From the NCBI GenBank assembly GCA_024220505.1, contig JAKZZE010000031.1, forward strand, positions 124,001 through 188,000: a DNA stretch of 64,000 nt. Direction: 5' to 3'. Positions 21,832-33,663 of the stretch are shown piece by piece. The stretch comes from Rhizopus arrhizus. Lineage: Eukaryota > Mucoromycota > Mucoromycetes > Mucorales > Rhizopodaceae. Each line of letters begins with the position of its first letter. Within the stretch, counting starts at the first letter, position 1. The notes under the pieces were generated by a model that was not told the DNA's origin, did no database searches, and saw nothing but the letters and a program-made list of their open reading frames with translations. The translations under genes were made by a program, and so were the position numbers.

Positions 21832-23154
21832 TTATGCAAATGGACAGCTAGGCACTTTTCCTTTGGTATACTTTTGTGGTCCAAGGTTTGATATGTCGTA
21901 GCCATCTTTATATACCATGTTGTTAAAGACAAAGTAGTTGGGTACATATTTTCCGTCGTTGTTTGGATAGAAAGGCGTACGAACCAAAAACTTCTTGCGA
22001 GGGAGCATGAAATGGCGAATAAAGAAGGCACGAATCATGAATGCCACATAAATGATGAATGAATAGAACTTGTTCTCTTTAGGTAAACCAAATGCCTTTG
22101 TCTCACGTTCAGTAAGGAATGAGGGCAGGACTTTGCAGGCAAAGTTATAAAGGTGTGTGGATAAAAAGGAAGGTAGAAAAGTGATGAACAATCGAAGTGT
22201 AGGTTCTCCACACATCCAGTTGGTTTTTCCATAACGAATGTGTTTCTTTGCGTGCTCCTAGCAACAGACATGAGGGGATATGAACTTTGCTTATTGTATT
22301 ATGAAAAGAAGTGGATTTACCTCTTTAAACTGAATAATTTTTTCAAATGATTCAGGAATATCTTTCATGTTCATCGCAAGACCAATGACGTACCAAGCAC
22401 GGTAACATGCCTATATAATGCATATGTGAGTTTAGGGAGTGAGGCAAACAAAGCTATTTTTACATTGATTTCTCTTTCGTCCAATTGTCTCCATTCATAC
22501 TTGTTTACCCAAGCAACTGGCTCCGTAATAAACATGGTTAACGTATATAAAAAGTCGTCGTTTCCAATGTTGTATTTTCCATGAAGCTCATTTAAACGTT
22601 TGATAGCCTTTTCTTTTCTATCCCATTGATCGAGAAGATGCTCTTCAGGGGTATCGGGGTGATCTTTGATATGGTTTTGAATTCGTCCGTATACATCTGC
22701 AAACTCTCGAAGGATAAGTTCAGTATCCTCATATCGACGAGGACACTCTTTTCCAAACTCTCCAGTGGCTACTAGAATTTTTGAGGTCTTTGGTGTCGTG
22801 TATGTCTTGAACATGGCTAATTGTAACGATAATTGGAATGAAACTGAATGAAATAAAGAATAAGAATCACATTTGGCTTTATGACTTATAATGCTTACAT
22901 GGAAACTCTTTTTGTCCTGCGATTGCAAGCACTTCAACAGCGGCAGCAGTATCACTTAGTATCTGGTTTGGATCAGGATACTTTTTGCGGATATATTCGA
23001 GGTTCTTGTAGCGTTGCCTACGAACAGTGGCTAAGTATGATACCAAAGCGATCACTACAACAGTAGACACCAAGTAACCATAGTTAACTGAAAAATAAGT
23101 GAGGCAAGCTTCTAATGGAGATTTACTTGCCCAATACGTAAGGGATGTGTTCAT
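21832..23154 (-). CDS. MpaB / rubber-oxygenase-type (DUF2236) membrane oxygenase, copy 1
   Basis: Four exons on the minus strand: 23154-22899, 22816-22464, 22410-22321 and 22257-21832, together 374 aa. One transmembrane anchor (about residues 25-44) precedes the catalytic domain. Family blocks are TYTTPKTSKILVATGEFG, RRYEDTELILREF, LHGKYNIGNDDFLYTL (His164), EPVAWVNKYEWRQLDEREIN, HAKKHIRYGKTNWM and MLPRKKFLVRTPFYP. In this family His residues of a mainly helical domain bind heme or metal, and members cleave prenyl side chains (MpaB in mycophenolic acid synthesis) or polyisoprene (Lcp). The gene is tail-to-tail with a P450, a layout kept in all four units. I infer that both act on the same lipophilic substrate at the ER. 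Confidence 0.85.
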
Positions 23155-23646
23155 TTATGAATTTCTTTGTATAAATGTAGTATTAGAAAAAGAAAAGAGA
23201 ATAATTGCTCTAAATTGACCATTATTTATAACTTTCAATGATGGAATAGAGCATCTAAAAAAAAAAAAGAAAAAAAAAGAAAAAATAACTTGCTGATCAT
23301 AAAGGATATCTTCAATAACACGCGAGAGAAATGATCTCTTAAATCCCAGTATACTACTTTTTGGATACGATTTTTATAATAAAGCTTTTTGATACTTTTC
23401 TCATTTAGTAAACAAAGACATTGAATACCAACATACCCATTATTCTGAAAATTAAACATCGACTAAATTTCCTTTTTCTGCAACACTGCCGCTTTTATAC
23501 AGATTGAACTTAAATGCCTTTTTCTTCGTGCGTAGTCAAGGATTATACATACTATAAATAATTAGAGAATAAAAAGTCAGTAAAATATGAAGTTTTACTC
23601 GAATATTACACACACATCAAAAGACACTTGAAATCTCTGATTTCAC

Positions 23647-23699
<53 letters not shown>

Positions 23700-25200
23700 A
23701 GACAGTAAAATCCGCATTTTGCTTGATATAATAGGCTGGCTTTCTTTAATCATTACAAATTTATTTGATGTTATTGGAGGGAATCATGCTTACTCATGTA
23801 CTTTTTTACATTCTTATTTATAGAAAACCTTATCAGTTAATACCCTTCATTAGTTTAAAAAGAAAACAATGTATTGGGATAAAACATTTATATTGAAATA
23901 CTTCTTTACACCTTTCGAATGGCCAAATTCTATACTATTGCAACCTTTTGGCAAAACGATACAGTAGCCATCTTTCTTTTTTTCTTTTTTTAAAAAAAAT
24001 AAAAAATAAAAAAAAAACTTATCTTCTCTGACGTGTAATATATAGAACTAAGTTCAATAAAGACCTTGTAAGCTACTATCTTGAGAAAAAGAGCCTTTGA
24101 ATAATTATACGCGTAAAGAAAAAGCAGTAAAAAATAGAGAACAGAAGGATTATGGATAAGATACAGGATAACTACAAAATAGTCTTTAGGTTAAATATCT
24201 TGTAGACCATCGTATGAGAATTTTATTTACATTTAAGCTACATTTTGACAACGTAGACCCAATAAAATCATTTGTAACCTTGTAAAGCATTGTCTAAGTA
24301 TAAGGATGAACAAAGTTTGTTTTAATAGTAATAAAGCTACTTACAAAAAAGCCATAAAAGTACAAACAGAAGCATATCAAAACAGATTATACATCCATAA
24401 AGGACAAGCCATCAAAGAAATAACATACATTTAGTGAGCAGAACATTAAACATTTCCTTGACTTACAATTTTAATACATGGAACCATGAAAATAAGCCTT
24501 TTAATCTTGCGCATATCTGCTCAGATGGCTTATACCACTTTCACATTTTACCTGAGACATGAAGAGGATCTAAAGCAAGTAAAGATTGTCTTAGATACTT
24601 TACTATGAGGGTGTTTTTTCATGAATAGTAGTGCCTCCGACACGGTTTTAATTTTTTGGGGAAATAAAATTTAAACCCTGCTTTCATGCTGATACTTTAA
24701 CGCTTTCATTTGAATGATATATGTATAGCAACTCATTTTATTATAGTTTAAATTGTAGACAAGAAAGAAAAAAAAAATTATAGTTAGATCTGAGCGTCTG
24801 TGACCAACTTGCACAATTGGTTGATAGAAAGCTTGTTAGAAATCTTTCTGAATTCAAAAAGTTGTACAACTTTTTCATAGCCTATACCTATTTCATTTGA
24901 CAGTATCTCAATTTTCTTATATAGTGAGAGACGTCTATTAAAGAGCCTCAATTCGGATCTGTTGCCTGCTTTGCGTCAATTTACACCGTACTGCTCTTCC
25001 ATAGATTTGATAGACGGATTTCTAGCAAGACCAACAGAATACTCTTGCCATAAGCCTGTTACACTTATCAAATCTCTACTCATTTTGAACGATGGTAGAC
25101 GTATTGAATTAGCAGTGTTTGCAGAAGAAATAAAAGATGAAGAAACAGAAGAGGGAGGGAGAATGGCCAATGGTTGCTGAATTTGTGTGCTCTGGTCGCC
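23155..25200. other. Promoter side of MpaB-like copy 1 and AT-rich spacer
   Basis: Contains the presumed MpaB-like promoter (23155-23560) and a 49-nt poly(A) run at 23650-23698 following CCTT. Beyond that, 23.7-25.2 kb is AT-rich with no gene recognised. The part from 23583 onward is repeated at 38485-40100 almost without change. Confidence 0.5.
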
Positions 25201-26592
25201 TTATCTTAGCATGTTTGAGATTTGCAAAAAAGAATCAGCGAGCATTGTTCGGTTTTCTGCTTCCATTTTCTTGATTGCATCCAAAGTGGATTGATTGTGG
25301 GATTGGAATATATTCAACATAGTATTCATTGAATCAAATCCTGTCTTCATAGCAGCTGCGACTTCAGGTAACAAGGCTTCTAAGTGTTGGTTCATTTTAA
25401 ACTTCTTATCGTTAGCAGCAATTGCAAAAGAAAGTTGCTCTTCGTAGTCTTTATAAAGATCATTTTCAAAGATGTTAAGAGGCCAAATAAGGCTTTCGGC
25501 ATTCTTTCTTCAGTTCTACTAAATTCTAAGATAAAAACGCTCAGATATCCTAAGCATTATGACGACCTATAAAAAAATGTTTTACATGCAAAAAAAAAAA
25601 AAAAAACTATTTTTTAATAATCCATATCTAAAAAAGCTTGGACCAGCAATATCATCTTCAACTTACTTTATGTAAAACTTCTCTCTCCAATGTTCAATCC
25701 AAGGAAGTACCATTTTGAGTAGTTCTTCTGATGGCTCAATTGAACTACGATTGATAAAGTAATCACTTTTACGAGTAGTAAACCGGCCAGCACTTTAGTG
25801 GCGTCAATAGGAAGATCACTCAAATAGCAACCAACTATTCTATCGCTACCCCAGCGTCTAACTTGTCTCTGTTGATCTTCAGAGGCAACTTCAATGATGA
25901 CCATATTGATAGCACTCTTTCTATTGATGTGAGTGGGCTTGCTTGAATGAACACCACAATATCTAAGCACCTGTTTATAAATCTTGGCTTGCTCAGAATA
26001 AATGATGGATCTGTCCCCAGTAGCGTTTGAAAACAAGCAAAGGTCATACCAATCACAGCAAGACGAAAAGTTTGAAAATGATATGTTTTGGTGATGGAAC
26101 ACGGAGAAAAAACATTGAGCAAAAGCGCCATGTGGACAAACTTTAACATTCCTATGACCATATTGAATTTTGCCATCATTATTAGTCTTACCAAAAGTTA
26201 GAGTGGCTACTATAGTAAAGCAATTCTTGATCTATATAGCTATCATTCAAGATATTTTTTCCGCGATCCTCATATCCGGCTCTTTTGTGTCTTGTTTCTT
26301 TTTTTTTGGTATGGGTGTCAAGAAAGCGCTTCACGATAGGACTTCTTGATATTGTATGCTTACTGAAGTCTGCTTCTATCTGCTGATGGTTCAGTTCGAC
26401 CACAGCTTTTATATAAGCAAGAACTGATTCTATACCCAATGGTGTGGGTGATCCATTTGCCTTTTTCTTGAATTTGTTTCTACAGGTCAAAACATCATCT
26501 TTGATAAAGAAAGCCAGTCTTTCGTCGTAAATAATAACACCCTCTGTAGTCTTCTTTTTTGGTACATCATTCCTATTTTGAATTTCAAACAA
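25201..26592 (-). pseudogene. Decayed Crypton-like tyrosine recombinase (Ndc10-type), unit 1
   Basis: Minus-strand pieces in changing frames follow the order of a Mucoralean Ndc10-domain (Crypton) protein. First is an N-terminal helical part with SRSPIVKRFLDTHTKKK and AGYEDRGKNILNDSY. After a frameshift near 26190 come TFGKTNNDGKIQYGHRNVK and CPHGAFAQCFFSVFHHQN. The C-terminal catalytic-like part is VLRYCGVHSSKPTHINRKSA, VASEDQQRQVRRWGSDR and GCYLSDLPIDATKVLAG, matching the R-W...CYL.LP pattern of these recombinases. The tail has WPLNIFENDLYKDYEEQLSF and a coiled coil ending at 25201. Several frameshifts, stops and probably an internal deletion make it inactive. Family assignment comes from remembered motif patterns. 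Confidence 0.65.
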
Positions 26593-26840
26593 TTTTAGAA
26601 ATCATCATTCAAACAGGATTTATACTGTATAGATTTTAACTTATAAACTACTTCCTTTGCTTAGATTTATAAGCAGCAGTCATGTTTTTGAGAAGATATA
26701 TTTGGTTTCAGCGATGATCATTTCTGTATCTTTATTTTATTGATAGCCTAGCTCGAATCATGTCCTCATAATGTTCGGCATCTGGAAGAGCGATATCATG
26801 TCTCTAGTAGAAGAACCAGTATTCAAATTGTGACTCATTG

Positions 26841-27428
26841 TGTTGTATAATGATAATAATAGCCAAGTAAAGGGTAAAAGCAAAGGCCAAAAAACAGTTC
26901 GAGTACTTTTTGAGACTGATCTTTATTTCAGTTCAAGTTAAATTAAAACTATTCTAATTGAAGGCAGATGTTTATATCTTATTGAGTGAGTGGCTTGATA
27001 TCTTCTATTGTAAGCATTCTTCTAATATTCAGATACTTTAGCAAGTGTCATCTATAATTATGATTATGAAAACTTTTCACTTGCTCTTTTGTATGTCTGT
27101 CATAGACTATCCTCTTATTCTAAGGATTCCTCACTGATTTGAATAAGGTTATTTTAAGCGTTATTTCAATTATGTGAAAAATTAGAAATACTCCTAACAT
27201 TGGATTGGATTTCTGATAATAGAAAAAGATTTTGTTATTTTAGTTGGTACTTCTTCTTATCAAAGAATTATCATTAATACAATACATATTCTAAAATAGT
27301 ATGTTTACTTGGAGTTGATTGTATCATCTTATTTTTATAAATGTGTATTTCATTTTACTTTAATCATGGTCTTGTACTAAGACTTATATTTATTAATATC
27401 AACTAGAACCAGTTACTGTTATATAACA
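26841..27428. mobile_element. TIR element (MITE-like), unit 1
   Basis: A 588-bp non-coding element that begins TGTTGTATAA and ends TTATATAACA, which are imperfect inverted repeats (9 of 10). It is flanked by CATTG and CATTA (near 5-bp target duplication). Related copies lie at 47727-48317 and 54382-55025. No transposase is seen, so it is probably non-autonomous. Confidence 0.6.
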
Positions 27429-28061
27429 CATTATTCAATTGAAGTACTTAATAAGCAGTAGAAGAGATACGCTTGTAAAGTTGGCAATTGCTTGATTGAC
27501 AAAAAAAAATGTGCTTTATTTATATTTTTCAATTGTTGATATGGGGATTTAATTCCTGATAACCAACATTTGTCACAATAATGCAATTTACAGTATATAC
27601 CAATCAATATTAGTAAAGTGGTACCAAAAAAGTCTTACATGAAACGTCAAAGGAATTTGCAAGTAATTCATTGGCTATCAACGTGCACAAAAGATACATT
27701 GGATATCAGAGACCCGATCGCATTTTACTTTAAAATTGAAGTGTTTCATGGGCATGACACACTATACTCAAGATATTTCAAATTTCGATATAAAATTTTT
27801 GGAGACTCGGCGGTGATCTCAGTTTAATAATACCTTTCAAACAGTAACTATGGAAAAAAAGAAGAAACAAAAAGAAAAAAAAAGGGGGAAAAAGTTTTAG
27901 TTAATAAAAATAGCAGCTTACCTCGTTTTGGATGTCCTTCACACAAATATAAAATGCGTTCTTGAGACAGTTTACAGCATATGTATTTCACTGCTTTTTA
28001 AATTTGTTATTCACCTCTTTTTATAAATAAAAAATACTTATAACAATACCTTCGAACAACT
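27429..28061. other. AT-rich spacer
   Basis: No supported gene. A 69-codon open frame at 27618-27827 has no known motif, and its inverted copy in unit 2 is identical, as expected from recent duplication. Confidence 0.35.
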
Positions 28062-28275
28062 TGATCCATGGTCCTTCTGAAATCGTTGTATCAACATCTA
28101 CTACTGCTTATAAGGCATCTGATACTCCTGACTTGAACATCTACTACTGCTCATAGAGCTTTAATTTCTGAGAACCAGGCTCTCAAAGAAAAGAATGCTC
28201 TTTGGGAACAGAAATTCATCGATGTGAACGATAGGCTTGATTACATGGAAGAAATGCTGGCTGAAGACTCTAAGA
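28062..28275 (+). pseudogene. Coiled-coil gene fragment, unit 1
   Basis: After a short direct repeat (CATCTACTACTGCT twice), the frame reads AHRALISENQALKEKNALWE and then KFIDVNDRLDYMEEMLAED, a clear heptad-type coiled coil, followed by GT at a possible donor. There is no intact start, and a stop falls between the two repeats in one reading. It may be a leftover N-terminal piece of a Crypton-type or other gene. An inverted copy is at 46879-47092. Confidence 0.3.
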
Positions 28276-28706
28276 GTAAGTCTATAAAGCCTTTGGGAAG
28301 GGACTCCAACATGTCCATAAGTAATAAAGCATATAAATGCTGAATATGTATTTATTTTACCTTTTACTTAAATTTTTTTTTATAGAGCAAGCTTTGCTTT
28401 GAGTACCGGAGAATGAAAAAGAGCGTAAAAAGAATCGGAAAAAAAAAGAATTCAAAGATCACTGCGAGGTTTGGGTTTTTAACACCAGTCATTTTTATCT
28501 CTAGCATACTTACTCTTGACGTAAAAAATAAACATGGTTTTTATATAGAATACCTTATTTTTGGAGCTATAAACCAGCCATTTATACAATTGTGATGTTT
28601 AATTTTCATTTTTAGTACAGAATCTATGTATTTGAGTGATTTATTAATTTTTGAAAAACAGTGCTCTTGAAATTCGAGTAACATTCGGCATTATTTGCAG
28701 TGAACT

Positions 28707-29926
28707 ATGGTTCTTTTCGACAACAATAGTTTCGATCAGAATGGTGACTTAGCTGAGTTACCCTTCTTGACATCAAAGGCAACAACATCTGCATCCTCTT
28801 CAACCAAGCGATCTTGGGCACAGGTGGTGACCAAAAACCGTAAATCACTTTTACTTTCTTCGACAACAACTCCTTCAACAAATACATCCGACACAATTAA
28901 CATGAAAGGATCAGCAGTTTTTAAGACGAGTATCTGGCGCCATGGCCATGAACCAGGCAGCGTATTTGCCGACACAACTAGACGCAAAGAATCCAAATTT
29001 GAATTTTTAGGCTTGGTTGCTAAACAGTATCCTTCTCGAGTGGGTGTAATCACTCAACAAGTGGGTTCTATGAAGTTTGCTGAGATCAATTTCGATTCCG
29101 ATGATATAGCTTTGAATGACTTTTTAACCAATGGTATTAAGTTTGTTGATAATTCGATCATTATTCTGTGCAAGGCTCTTGATAGCCAGATGGAAGTAAT
29201 CTATCTTCGTCTTTTGAATTTGCCTTTTTTGGGTTAAAGTGCTTTATTAGAAGGTTTACAAAAAAGTTTAAAAGTTTATGGTGAAATTCTTGATGTAGGG
29301 ATCCAGTTGGAACCTACTACACGTACTTATATGTGTACCGGCTATGCTGTTCTTAATGTTTCTTCTCAGCATACCAAGTTTAAACAATTGTCGCACCTCA
29401 TCCCTTGGGATGAAAAGCGTAAACAAGGTTTCTATGCAGTTTGGAACCAAATGCCTCATAATTGTCGTTATTGTCATGAGGAAAAGCATGTGAAAGTGAA
29501 CTGTCCTAAGCGTCGTGCTAGAACTTCCTGTTGGATTGTGGTATTGCTGGTCATATGGCTGCTTCATGTGCTCGCGATAAACCATCTAAGCGGGCTCGTA
29601 AACAACCAGAAGCTAGTGTTGATATTTAACCATATGCTGAACAGGCTCCTACTTTACTCGCCACCACTGAATCTCCCAAAACTATAGACACACTCACGAT
29701 AGACGTATATGTTTACCCCAGTGGTGAAAATCAAGTTCCTTATGATGAGACCCTTCCTCACAATCCACCGGTAGTAATTCCCATCCCTCTTTCGACCAGT
29801 ACATCTTCCACCACGGTCTCTCCTGGCAAGGCAGGGCCCAAGTGTAGTCGGATACATGCTGCACAAAAGCCTTACGAACATCCTGTCACTCGATCTCAAT
29901 CAGTTCCTCCTAAAGAACCAATCTAA
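28707..29926 (+). pseudogene. LINE ORF1 (nucleic-acid-binding, CCHC), unit 1
   Basis: The frame starts MVLFDNNSFDQNGDLAELPF, has an in-frame TAA at 29235, and resumes in the same frame. It reaches a CCHC knuckle CRYCHEEKHVKVNC at about 29462-29505. A frameshift near 29527 leads into DCGIAGHMAASC, the remains of a second knuckle. A Pro/Ser/Thr-rich tail follows with further stops. Such proteins coat the LINE RNA. Confidence 0.7.
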
Positions 29927-30047
29927 ATACCATCTATTAGCATGCAAGTCGGTCAAACCGACACCATGATTACTGATTCTCCTATGGACTCCTCCTCATC
30001 CGTCACTCAAGCGGATGAAGGTCCTGCCAATCCCATGCTACAATAAT

Positions 30048-33000
30048 ATGAGTCATAAGTCTCAACGCTTATTACTGCATATTGCTTCACTGAATTGTCA
30101 CAGTTTGGTGAAGTCCAATAATCCAAAAAAGCAACCACAATTCATACGATACTTACGCTCCTTAAAATTTGACATTATTACATTCCAAGAAACACAAGTT
30201 TCAGATAATACGCTTTCTATAGTCAATACCCAATTTCAAGCCCGCTATTCTTTGTGGACTTGTCACTGTGGTATAGCCTCTTTCAGTCCTTCCATTATAT
30301 TCTCTGATAAATTGGTCCCTGAAAACGATCGAATTATCCTTACAAAAGTCAAGCGTCCTTACAATTTCTTTGCGCTTTTATGATTGCTTGTAATCTATGC
30401 CCCCATTGCTTCCGGTCAACAACGCCAACAGTTCTTTGATCATGTCCTTGGCATACACAATCAAGATATGGATATCAGTCTCAATCGTCTTTTCATTACT
30501 AGGGATTTCAACTACTCTTATTTACGTCCTCATTTATTATCACATATATCACTTTAGTGGGTTTCTTTCTTGGGCGATCAATTTTATAACGCCTTGATGA
30601 TCTTCATGAGCCTCCTACTTTTAGGAGGAATGACACTACTTGCTCTATAATTGATTATATTTTTGTCAATCAGGCATTTCGTACTCAAGTTATCGAAAGC
30701 AACTTACATAAACTGGATGCATCATGGACTGGCCACTCATTGCTCTCGGCCACCTGCTGCCTTGGTCCCTCACCTTCGGATCCTGGTTTATGGCGGGGAA
30801 ATCCATTTCTGGCTCACAAGCCTGCTTATCAACAATGCCCCCGACAACATGTAGATGATATCCCACTGAAAACACATTTTAAATGGAATGCTCAAAAGAA
30901 ATGGGACTTTGTCAAGACATAAGTCAAAAAGGTGACACGTACTTTTGCGGTCGATTATAGCAATGGGCGCAAAAAGATGATACGACAACTACAGAGCGAC
31001 CAGAATAGGTTATTCAGCAGCAAACCTCCTGTGGATGCTTGTTTACAACATTGAACTATACTGGATCAGCAAACAGCGTCGCTACAACAAGAACTTTCAG
31101 AAATACTTGATCTAAAGGCTAACATCCGTTGGCAGGAAGCAGGCGAGACGTCAGTCAAGTATTTGAATAATCTTTATCGCCAATGTACCGTCGAGCAGTA
31201 TATCACCACTTTACGGCCAAATGATTCTACAGAGTAAGTAGAAAGTATAGATCGGATGCCTCCCATTGCCCAACAGATTTATCAGTCTCTATTTACCACT
31301 GACCCAGTCGATGGCCATCAAGTGGAACAATACCTTGCTGACATTCAAGGTTTGCTTCAATTGACTGTCGATTACACAGATCACCTTTTAAAGCCGATCA
31401 CCATTGAGGAAATTATGCACGAGACAACTCGAGTAGAAAATAAGGTCAGCAGCCCTGGGAAGATGGTCTCAGCTATGCTTTTCTATATCAACTATTTCGA
31501 TACCCCCCCCCCCTTTGCAAGACCTGGTATTGGAGGTATACAATCAAGCACTCAGTTCACAAATATTCCCTACTTCTTGGCAAGAATTGAGGGTAAGATT
31601 ACTAGCAAAAAAGGCAACTTGACCAGCTTGAAAAATTGACAACCTATTTGATCAATTGTGATGCCAAAATTTACCCCCGCATCATTAATTCTAGAATGAG
31701 ACAAATGATCTCTTCCATAATCAATCGTTGTCAAACGGGTTTTATGCCAAACCGTTTTATTGCAGAAAATGGGCTGGTCCTCAATATGGTTATGGAACAT
31801 GCTCGGCGGTGTAATTGAAATGACATTGCACTTCTCTTGGATCAGGAGAAAGCATACGACCGAGCGTACCCTTCTTATTTACGAGCTGCTATACTGAAAT
31901 TAGGTTTTCCTTCGACCTTGGTAAACTCTCTAATTGGTTTCTTCTTTGGTAATCGGATCCGGATCAACATTAATGGCCACTTTACAAATGAAATTAATTA
32001 GTATCGTGGACTACGTCAAGATGATCTGTTATCACCACTACTGTTCAACCTTGCCTTAGAACCATTCCTACAACATATCACTCAAGATAACTCCTTCCTT
32101 GGTTTCTCCTTTGCTCCGCTGTCTTCAAATATACCTCCACCACCAGCTTTGAAGGTACTCGCATACGCAGATGATGTGTGTGTTTTTCTTTCCTCTCTTG
32201 AAGGTTTTATGCGGGTGCAATACTATCTCCACCTCTACGGTCAAGTGTCCAATGCTAAAGTTAATCTATGAAAGACTGGGAAATTTTTTGAATGGTTGTG
32301 TTTCTCCATCCTGACAAAAAATTTTGCTACAACATCAGGTCGTCAAATGGCATGATCACACTAAACTCCAGTCACTTTGTTATCTTGGGTTTCCTGTTAT
32401 CCAGTCCATAGCTCAATGTAGATACGTGGAGGATCATCTTTTAAAAAATGTGAAAACTCAGTATTGAATATAGTTCTAACGGCAATTGTCTATTTGAGGA
32501 TGCATAGTTTTAGCCAACACATTGATATCATCTAAATTATGGTATTCTTTGTATGTTGTGTCATTGCCCAAACATTTCTTCAAGCAAATCCGTTCTATAA
32601 TTTATCAGTTTATTATGAAAAGGATTAAACCTGGATTTTAGTACGCTCTTCTATGTCAACCTGTCATCAAAGGAGGACTTGATTTACTGGATCTTATGAT
32701 TCAGCATCGACGTTTACAAGTTTACTGATTACAACAATCGTTTCAAGATGACAATCCTGTCTCCTGCATTCAAGTGTATATGAAAGATTTTGTTTACCGG
32801 TTTCACTCCATGGGAACCACTTCTTTGTTGTCTTTCTTCTTCCCAGCATTGCACACAGCTGCTAACACCTCTCTTGGTTCTTTTCTGTCTATCATGTATG
32901 ATGCTATGGATTCCTTTCTTAAGAAGGGCTCCCCTGATGTTCGCTGTAATCCATCTACTCTGTTGGGTCTACCCTTCTTAGCCTTATTCTCAGCCATCCT

Positions 33001-33663
33001 CTCAGGTCACTGATTACTTAGTCATAACCGCTCAAAATTGCAAGCTAATCAATTCTTTACCTACGACCAGACTTTCCGCCATACCCTAGACTATCTGGTC
33101 TTCTGGTGCGGGATTTGCAAAACCGAACTGTCAGTCTCAATAAAATGACATTGAATTTAATTTTGAACAATTATCCTGATCAGAGCTCTGTTGATGATTT
33201 CCCATTTGTTTCGTGGTTGACTCAATCCGCTGATTGGATATCTTTCCATCCTCAAGACTATCGACAGACCCAATCCAACACATTGCTCACCTACCCACTT
33301 TCTACTTTATCTCCTCTCAAGTGGAAACAATTTTGGTCCTTGAAGATTCTACATGAAACTAGAACAATTTGTTTCCGTTTCATATACAACAAGCTTCATT
33401 GTAACGTATCGGTATCTCGATTTGATCCTACTGTCACTGCTGCCTGTAGCCTATGTTATGCTACACTGGAAGACGTTAACCACTTGTTGATCACTTGTTC
33501 ATTCAAATGGTCTGTGTGGCAAGGAGTTCTATCTCGATTTGCGCCTTATCTCAAGTATCGCCCCGAAGATGTTGAAAGTACTCTAAGGAATTTGAGTTGT
33601 TTCGAATTTGTAGAAAATTCACGATTGCTGAGAATCTGTCTACAAGCTCCACTATACATCTGA
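30048..33663 (+). pseudogene. LINE ORF2 (endonuclease / reverse transcriptase), unit 1
   Basis: The order is that of an APE-type LINE. The endonuclease has IASLNCHSL, FDIITFQETQV and a degraded RDFNYSYLRP, and the catalytic S-D-H near its end reads SWTGHSLL. The reverse transcriptase has LLLDQEKAYDRAYP, LRQDDLLSPLLFNLALEPFL and the active site LAYADDVCVFL at about 32155-32190. At the C terminus there is a CCHC-type finger (CSLCYATLEDVNHLLITC). Numerous stops and frameshifts break it, including an 11-C run at 31503-31513. It ends TGA at 33661-33663. Confidence 0.78.

Noticed and set aside
23650..23698. 49-nt poly(A) run as the tail of a further retroelement
   Set aside because: No target duplication or element body could be identified next to it; treated as a simple repeat in the spacer.
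27618..27827. 69-codon frame identical in units 1 and 2
   Set aside because: Identity is explained by recent duplication, since non-coding DNA around it is also identical; no motif seen.
32803..32997. Antisense frame within LINE ORF2 (also at 42158)
   Set aside because: Shadow of the LINE reverse transcriptase region on the other strand.
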